Assembly: GCA_001689415.1 (NCBI GenBank)
Contig: LUJM01000115.1
Coordinates: 1 to 26,553 of the forward strand
Reading direction: 5' to 3'
Origin: Bacteroidales bacterium M2
Lineage (GTDB): Bacteria > Bacteroidota > Bacteroidia > Bacteroidales > Muribaculaceae
DNA: 26,553 bases
Shown here: positions 21,898 through 26,553 of the stretch, one piece after another
Layout: each line of letters opens with the position of its first letter
Numbering within the stretch: position 1 is the first letter of the stretch
Made by a program: the position numbers and the translations under genes
Notes under the pieces: model-generated
What the model saw: the letters and a program-made list of their open reading frames with translations, nothing else
Databases searched by the model: none
What the model was told of the DNA's origin: nothing

Positions 21898-23196
21898 ATG
21901 GAACAAGCAAATATACTCCATGACTCGTGGGATCGCGAGCATCTATGGCATCCATATACATCTACAATAAATCCTCTGCCAACATATAAGGTAGATTCCG
22001 CATCGGGCGCAATAATTCGTCTTGCTGATGGCACAGAACTAATCGACGGAATGTCGTCGTGGTGGTGTGTTATTCATGGTTATAACAACCATAGAATAAA
22101 TGAAGCTGCGAGAAAGCAGCTTGACAAGATGAGCCACGTGATGTTTGGAGGATTTACCCACCAGCCTGCAATTGACCTTGGCAAAGCTTTGCTTGAAGTA
22201 GCACCACCGTCGATGCATAATGTTTTCTATGCCGACTCGGGGTCGGTAGCAGTAGAAGTTGCGATGAAAATGGCTGTACAGGCAGCAATCTCAAAATCAG
22301 GAAGCCACGAAAAGACCAATTTTGTAACTATCCGCCGAGGATATCATGGCGATACATGGAATGCAATGAGTGTATGCGATCCTGTAACCGGTATGCATAG
22401 TGCATTTGGATCTGCCCTGCCGATACGTTTCTTTATTCCACAACCGGAATCAAGGTTTGACGGAGAGTGGAATGAAGCCGACATCGAGCCGTTGGCAAAT
22501 ATATTGGAAGAGAAACATGAGGAAATCGCAGCTCTGATACTTGAGCCGTTGGTTCAGGGCGCAGGCGGTATGTGGTTCTATCATCCGGAGTATCTTCGTA
22601 AAGCTCGTGAGCTCTGCAATCGCTATGATGTGTTGCTCATCTTTGATGAAATTGCTACAGGATTTTGGCGAACAGGTAAATTCTTTGCATGGGAACATGC
22701 CGGTGTTGAGCCTGATATTATGACGATAGGCAAGGGCCTGACAGCAGGTTATTTGACTATGAGTGCAGTTATGAATACACGCACGGTCGCCGATACTATA
22801 TCTAAAGGAGAAGCCGGTGTATTGATGCACGGGCCTACATTTATGGCAAATCCGCTCAGTTGCGCGATTGCAGTTGAATCTCTCAAGATGCTGCAAGAAC
22901 AGGATATGGAGTCGATTGTCGGCAGAATAGAGCGCGTGATGAAAGAGGAGCTCGCAGCAGCTCGCGGGCTTGATAAAGTGGCAGACGTGCGTATTCTCGG
23001 TTCGATTGGCGTGATTGAAACTAAGGGATGTGTAGATGTTGGTAAATTCCAGCGCAAGTGCGTAGAAATGGGCGTTTGGATCCGTCCGTTCGGACATAAT
23101 TGCTACATTATGCCACCTTATATTATAGAGGAGACACAACTGCGAAAACTCTGCAGAGCGTTGATAACACTTGTAAACGATGACGAAAATTATTGA
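21898..23196 (+). CDS. bioA: Adenosylmethionine--8-amino-7-oxononanoate aminotransferase
   Basis: PLP enzyme of biotin synthesis that transfers the amino group of S-adenosylmethionine to KAPA to give DAPA. The 432-residue product has the BioA start HLWHPYTS (15-22) and GMSSWWCVIHGYNN (51-64). DSGSVAVEVAMKMA (113-126) binds the PLP phosphate, RGYHGDT is at 147-153, FDEIATGFWRTG (249-260) has PLP-binding Asp250, and GKGLTAG has the Schiff-base Lys279. HGPTFMANPLSCA is typical of BioA rather than of other class III aminotransferases. It is first in an operon with bioF, which overlaps its end by 17 nt. Confidence 0.96.
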   Translation: MEQANILHDSWDREHLWHPYTSTINPLPTYKVDSASGAIIRLADGTELIDGMSSWWCVIHGYNNHRINEAARKQLDKMSHVMFGGFTHQPAIDLGKALLEVAPPSMHNVFYADSGSVAVEVAMKMAVQAAISKSGSHEKTNFVTIRRGYHGDTWNAMSVCDPVTGMHSAFGSALPIRFFIPQPESRFDGEWNEADIEPLANILEEKHEEIAALILEPLVQGAGGMWFYHPEYLRKARELCNRYDVLLIFDEIATGFWRTGKFFAWEHAGVEPDIMTIGKGLTAGYLTMSAVMNTRTVADTISKGEAGVLMHGPTFMANPLSCAIAVESLKMLQEQDMESIVGRIERVMKEELAAARGLDKVADVRILGSIGVIETKGCVDVGKFQRKCVEMGVWIRPFGHNCYIMPPYIIEETQLRKLCRALITLVNDDENY

Positions 23197-24304
23197 ACAA
23201 GGCCTTGCCACGCTCGCCGAAAGTGGAAATCTGCGGCAGATACCGGAAGATGCCACCGGGTCGGGACGAATTGACTTCAGTAGCAACGATTATCTTGGTA
23301 TCGCATCAAGGAGCGATTTGCAAAAGGAGTTTTTTGAATTATACTCACCCGAAGAACTTCTGATGTCGGCATCGGCAAGCAGATTGCTCGCAAGGACACA
23401 AAATGCCTTTGAAGATTTTGAGGAATCACTCAGCGCAGCATATGGGCGAAAGGCTCTGATCTTTAATAGCGGCTATCATGCCAATACCGGTCTTGTGCCT
23501 GCGCTGGCAAATAACGATTATACAATAATCGCCGACAAACTCGTGCATGCGAGTATTATCGACGGCATAAAACTTGCCGGTGTACCTTATGAGCGATTCC
23601 GACATAATGATTTAAACCACCTTGCGAGACTCGCCAATAAAGCAAATTCACAAGGCCGGAAAGTACTTATCATCGTAGAAAGCGTATATAGCATGGACGG
23701 GGACAGCTCGCCCCTTGAAGATATAGTGGATATAAAACGCCGATACAACGATGCCCTACTATATGTAGATGAAGCGCATGCCGTGGGTGTAGAAGGTCCG
23801 AGCGGACTCGGATTGACAATGGCTCTTGGCAATAAAGCCGATGATGTAGACATTATTGTTGGCACGCTTGGCAAGGCTCTCGGGTCGGCAGGTGCTTATG
23901 CGATGACTAATTCGACATTACGAAGCTGGGCAATCAACAAGGCCAGGAGCTTTATTTTTTCGACAGCTTTGCCGCCGGTTAATATGCTTTGGGGTAGGTA
24001 TGTCTTTCAGAAATCACTGGAGATGGATAGCGAGCGCAGCCACTTGAAAGCACTTGGCCGTAGACTTGGCAACCTCCTGAATAACGGAAGTGAAAGCCAT
24101 ATACAGCCATATATGCTCGGAAATCCCAAGGCTGCCGTGAAGATGTCGGCAGAGCTCAAACGTCAAGGTTTTGATGTCTTGCCTATCCGCACACCGACAG
24201 TGCCTCCTGGAACAGACCGACTACGGCTCAGTCTTTCGGCAGCACTAACTATGGAAAATATCGAAGCCCTCGGAGAAGCTATCAGAAATTACAGAGATGA
24301 ATAA
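23180..24304 (+). CDS. bioF: 8-amino-7-oxononanoate synthase
   Basis: PLP-dependent alpha-oxoamine synthase that joins pimeloyl thioester and alanine to form KAPA, the BioA substrate. The 374-residue product shows SSNDYLGIA (34-42), FNSGYHANTG (95-104), ESVYSMDGD (167-175), LYVDEAHAVGVEGPSGLG (194-211, Asp197 and His200) and GTLGKALGSAG (228-238, Schiff-base Lys232). The family includes glycine C-acetyltransferase and serine palmitoyltransferase; the overlap with bioA favours BioF. It overlaps bioA by 17 nt and the nuclease by 8 nt, suggesting coupled translation. Confidence 0.93.
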   Translation: MTKIIEQGLATLAESGNLRQIPEDATGSGRIDFSSNDYLGIASRSDLQKEFFELYSPEELLMSASASRLLARTQNAFEDFEESLSAAYGRKALIFNSGYHANTGLVPALANNDYTIIADKLVHASIIDGIKLAGVPYERFRHNDLNHLARLANKANSQGRKVLIIVESVYSMDGDSSPLEDIVDIKRRYNDALLYVDEAHAVGVEGPSGLGLTMALGNKADDVDIIVGTLGKALGSAGAYAMTNSTLRSWAINKARSFIFSTALPPVNMLWGRYVFQKSLEMDSERSHLKALGRRLGNLLNNGSESHIQPYMLGNPKAAVKMSAELKRQGFDVLPIRTPTVPPGTDRLRLSLSAALTMENIEALGEAIRNYRDE

Positions 24305-25172
24305 ATCAGGTATATATCGTAGTCGCAGAGCTAAAAGACCGCGACGCCCGAATAGATTGACAAAAGTTGTAGTATCTACAGTATTAATGACTGTGGCTGT
24401 TTTCGGCGTGCTCTTTTTTGTGTCGAGAGCATTCGGCGAGACACCTGCCGGTTTGAATGCCGAGATTGCTACTGATTGTCTGACCAGGGTAGTTTTGCCG
24501 GATGATGTCAATGAAGAGATAATTGATTATACCGGTTTCAGGATTTCATTTAATTCGGTTCATCATCAACCAAACTATGCCGCATGGGAACTGACCGGAG
24601 AAGAAACAAAAGGGACTGAAGTTAGAAACTCGAAATTCAAACAGGATAAGAATGTGTATGGATGTGCGACGCTCGACGACTACCGACGCTCCGGCTATGA
24701 TCGCGGACACATGGCTCCGGCCGGTGATATGAAATGGGATTCACAAGCAATGGAAGATTCGCACTATCTAACTAATATATGTCCTCAGGACCATACAATC
24801 AATGGCGGTCGCTGGTCGACACTCGAGAAGAAATGCAGGCAGTGGGCCGAACGAGATAGTGCGCTAATAATTATCTGCGGACCTGTGCTAAGCGATGTAA
24901 TGACAAAGGCAATCGGACGAAACCAGGTATCCGTGCCCGAGCGTTTTTTTAAAGTCATCCTTGCACCGTATGCCAATCCGCCCCGCGCTATAGGCTTTAT
25001 AATGCCAAATCACCCAACCGACGACGGCCTTGAGGCCATGGCTACAACTGTCGATAATATCGAAGCTATCACCGGTTTTGATTTTTTTCAATGCCTGCCC
25101 GATGATATCGAAAACGAGATCGAAAGTTCAGTAAACTACCGTGTTTGGAATAAACAAAATCGCAGAAAATGA
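24297..25172 (+). CDS. Membrane-anchored DNA/RNA non-specific endonuclease
   Basis: A 291-residue beta-beta-alpha-metal nuclease of the NUC1/EndoG class. A very basic N-terminus (RSRRAKRPRRPNRLTK) leads into one membrane helix (about 24-42, VVVSTVLMTVAVFGVLFFV), so the catalytic domain should be periplasmic or exported. Catalytic DRGHMAPAGDM is at 135-145 (His138), then HYLTNICPQDHTINGGRW (metal-ligand Asn near 169) and LEKKCRQW. Family members cut both DNA and RNA. Start and stop overlap bioF (8 nt) and mnmE (4 nt). The function of this pairing with biotin genes is unclear. Confidence 0.9.
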   Translation: MNKSGIYRSRRAKRPRRPNRLTKVVVSTVLMTVAVFGVLFFVSRAFGETPAGLNAEIATDCLTRVVLPDDVNEEIIDYTGFRISFNSVHHQPNYAAWELTGEETKGTEVRNSKFKQDKNVYGCATLDDYRRSGYDRGHMAPAGDMKWDSQAMEDSHYLTNICPQDHTINGGRWSTLEKKCRQWAERDSALIIICGPVLSDVMTKAIGRNQVSVPERFFKVILAPYANPPRAIGFIMPNHPTDDGLEAMATTVDNIEAITGFDFFQCLPDDIENEIESSVNYRVWNKQNRRK

Positions 25173-26553
25173 TACAAGATTCATTGATATATAATAACGG
25201 CGATACAATATGCGCCATATCTACAGCCCCCGGAATCGGCGGCATCGCGGTAATACGCGTGAGCGGACCGGAAGCGATTGCGAATGTGAAAAAGATATGG
25301 AAGGGTCGAGACCTTGAGACGGTTGAGGGCCATACGGCACATCTTGGAAAAGTGCTTGATGCCGACGGGGAAATACTCGACGAGTGTGTGGCTACGGTAT
25401 TTAAGCATCCGGCATCGTTTACCGGCGAAGATGTTGTTGAAGTGTCGGTGCATGGCTCCAAATGGATACAAGCCCAACTTATACAATCCCTCATAGCTTC
25501 CGGATGTAGAATGGCTTTGCCGGGTGAATTCACTCGCAGGGCTTTCGCTGCGGGTAGATTCGACCTTGCTCAGGCTGAAGCCGTTGCAGATGTGATAGCT
25601 TCTTCGTCGAAAGCTTCACACCGACTGGCATTATCTCAAATGAGAGGCACATATTCTCGAAAAATTGATGCTATGCGCGATGAATTGTTACAGCTTGCCT
25701 CGCTGCTCGAGCTCGAACTTGATTTTTCGGAAGAGGATGTGGAATTCGCCTCTCGAAGCCGGTTGCTTGAACTTGCCGAAGACCTATCGTTACAATTATC
25801 ACGAGCCGCAGCAAGTTTTAAATCGGGTCAGGCAATCAAAGACGGTATACCCGTAGCAATAATCGGCAATACCAATGCCGGCAAATCATCGCTGCTCAAT
25901 GCCCTTGTTTCTGATGACAGAGCTATTGTATCAGATATACACGGTACTACCCGCGATGTGATAGAAGATACGGTCTTGATTGGCGATTATTTGGTTAGAT
26001 TCCAGGACACAGCCGGGATTCGAGAAACTCAAGACCCAATCGAACGAATGGGTATCGAACGATCGCGAATGGCGGCGGATACTGCAAAACTGATAATATA
26101 TGTTGTGGATTCAAGTAGCAGCATCGAGCCTAATAGTGTTAGCTCCGAACTATTAGAGTTAAGTCAATCTTCACTTATAATAGTTGCCAACAAGAGCGAT
26201 TTGAAGAATGCTTTTAACGATGACGAATGGCGAAAAGTGTTCCCGGAAGCTAAAATCGCGCACTGCTCTGCCCTCCTCAATCAAGGCATTGAAGAACTCA
26301 AAGTTGTAATCAGCAATGAGTTATCGGAGAATACGGCAAATACAGATATAATTGTGGCAAATGCACGACACGCACAAGCACTGAATGACGCGGCAGAATC
26401 GCTCAAGTCACTCTCCACAGCATTGCGCGATGGCATTCCGACAGATCTTGCGGCCCAAGACCTCCGCCAAGCAATCTACACCCTCTCCACCATAACCGGC
26501 ACCATCACCACCCCCGAAATCCTCCAAAATATATTTAGCAACTTCTGCATCGG
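25169..26553 (+). CDS. mnmE: tRNA uridine-34 modification GTPase MnmE (cut by window end)
   Basis: With MnmG, MnmE installs the 5-carboxymethylaminomethyl group on wobble uridine of tRNAs. The frame opens at ATG 25169, overlapping the nuclease stop (ATGA), and is open to the last base (461 codons). N-terminal formyl-tetrahydrofolate domain: TICAISTAPGIGGIAVIRVSG (about 12-32), GEFTRRAFAAGRFDLAQAEA. G domain: GNTNAGKSS (233-241), GTTRD, DTAGIRET (from 280), NKSD (341-344). The final readable residues NFCIG match the conserved FCIGK end with its key Cys, so only a codon or two plus the stop are missing. The usual G1 Pro is Thr here, which I recall as common in Bacteroidetes. Confidence 0.95.
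   Translation, partial: MIQDSLIYNNGDTICAISTAPGIGGIAVIRVSGPEAIANVKKIWKGRDLETVEGHTAHLGKVLDADGEILDECVATVFKHPASFTGEDVVEVSVHGSKWIQAQLIQSLIASGCRMALPGEFTRRAFAAGRFDLAQAEAVADVIASSSKASHRLALSQMRGTYSRKIDAMRDELLQLASLLELELDFSEEDVEFASRSRLLELAEDLSLQLSRAAASFKSGQAIKDGIPVAIIGNTNAGKSSLLNALVSDDRAIVSDIHGTTRDVIEDTVLIGDYLVRFQDTAGIRETQDPIERMGIERSRMAADTAKLIIYVVDSSSSIEPNSVSSELLELSQSSLIIVANKSDLKNAFNDDEWRKVFPEAKIAHCSALLNQGIEELKVVISNELSENTANTDIIVANARHAQALNDAAESLKSLSTALRDGIPTDLAAQDLRQAIYTLSTITGTITTPEILQNIFSNFCI

Noticed and set aside
22450..23286. 278-residue ORF antisense to bioA
   Set aside because: It lies opposite bioA/bioF codons, has a Cys/His-rich shadow composition and no family likeness.

Overview
The window reads as chromosomal DNA of a gut-type Bacteroidales bacterium. 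Promoters have the Bacteroidetes form (TTTG near -33, TAnnTTTG near -7), Shine-Dalgarno sites are absent, and there is a protein with a type IX secretion tail, a DUF4421 barrel and a Bacteroidales-type class II aldolase. Muribaculaceae is plausible, but the sequence alone cannot settle the family.

The most striking region is 1360-7568: a complete Microviridae (phiX174-like ssDNA phage) provirus between fructose-bisphosphate aldolase (fba) and thymidine kinase (tdk). It carries a rolling-circle Rep (VP4), an M15 peptidase, a 27-residue hydrophobic ORF, major capsid VP1, scaffold VP3 and pilot VP2, all on the minus strand, plus one hairpin-rich intergenic region. It has no integrase. Two copies of a 16-bp core (1368-1383 and 7547-7562) lie inside sites resembling the chromosome dimer-resolution site dif, so host XerC/XerD is the likely recombinase. 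The excised circle would be 6,179 bp.

The attachment core lies inside the Rep gene. The left end holds Rep codons 1-428 followed by a host-supplied stop. The missing 3' part (codons 424-517 with the core) sits at the far right end, in frame, and ends 1 nt before the peptidase start. Integration therefore truncates Rep by 87 native residues and separates the peptidase and capsid genes from the only strong promoter seen, which precedes Rep. Excision would restore both. This suggests that circular permutation itself keeps the provirus quiet.

To the right are tdk-yhcH, a DUF3108 exported protein with a small conserved hypothetical, and a convergent minus-strand operon encoding a DUF805 membrane protein, a lipoprotein binding protein, a FecCD permease and an ATPase (iron-complex/cobalamin type importer). 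gdhA follows with its own promoter and terminator. A 1.1-kb gene-free, AT-rich stretch (15079-16206) holds palindromes and ten same-strand TTTRCAA heptamers leading into the promoter of a lone HTH regulator.

The rest of the window holds a large T9SS-secreted adhesin-like protein, a GNAT-DUF4421 pair, and a tightly overlapped plus-strand operon bioA-bioF-membrane-anchored DNA/RNA endonuclease-mnmE. mnmE is cut by the window end, probably only a codon or two short.
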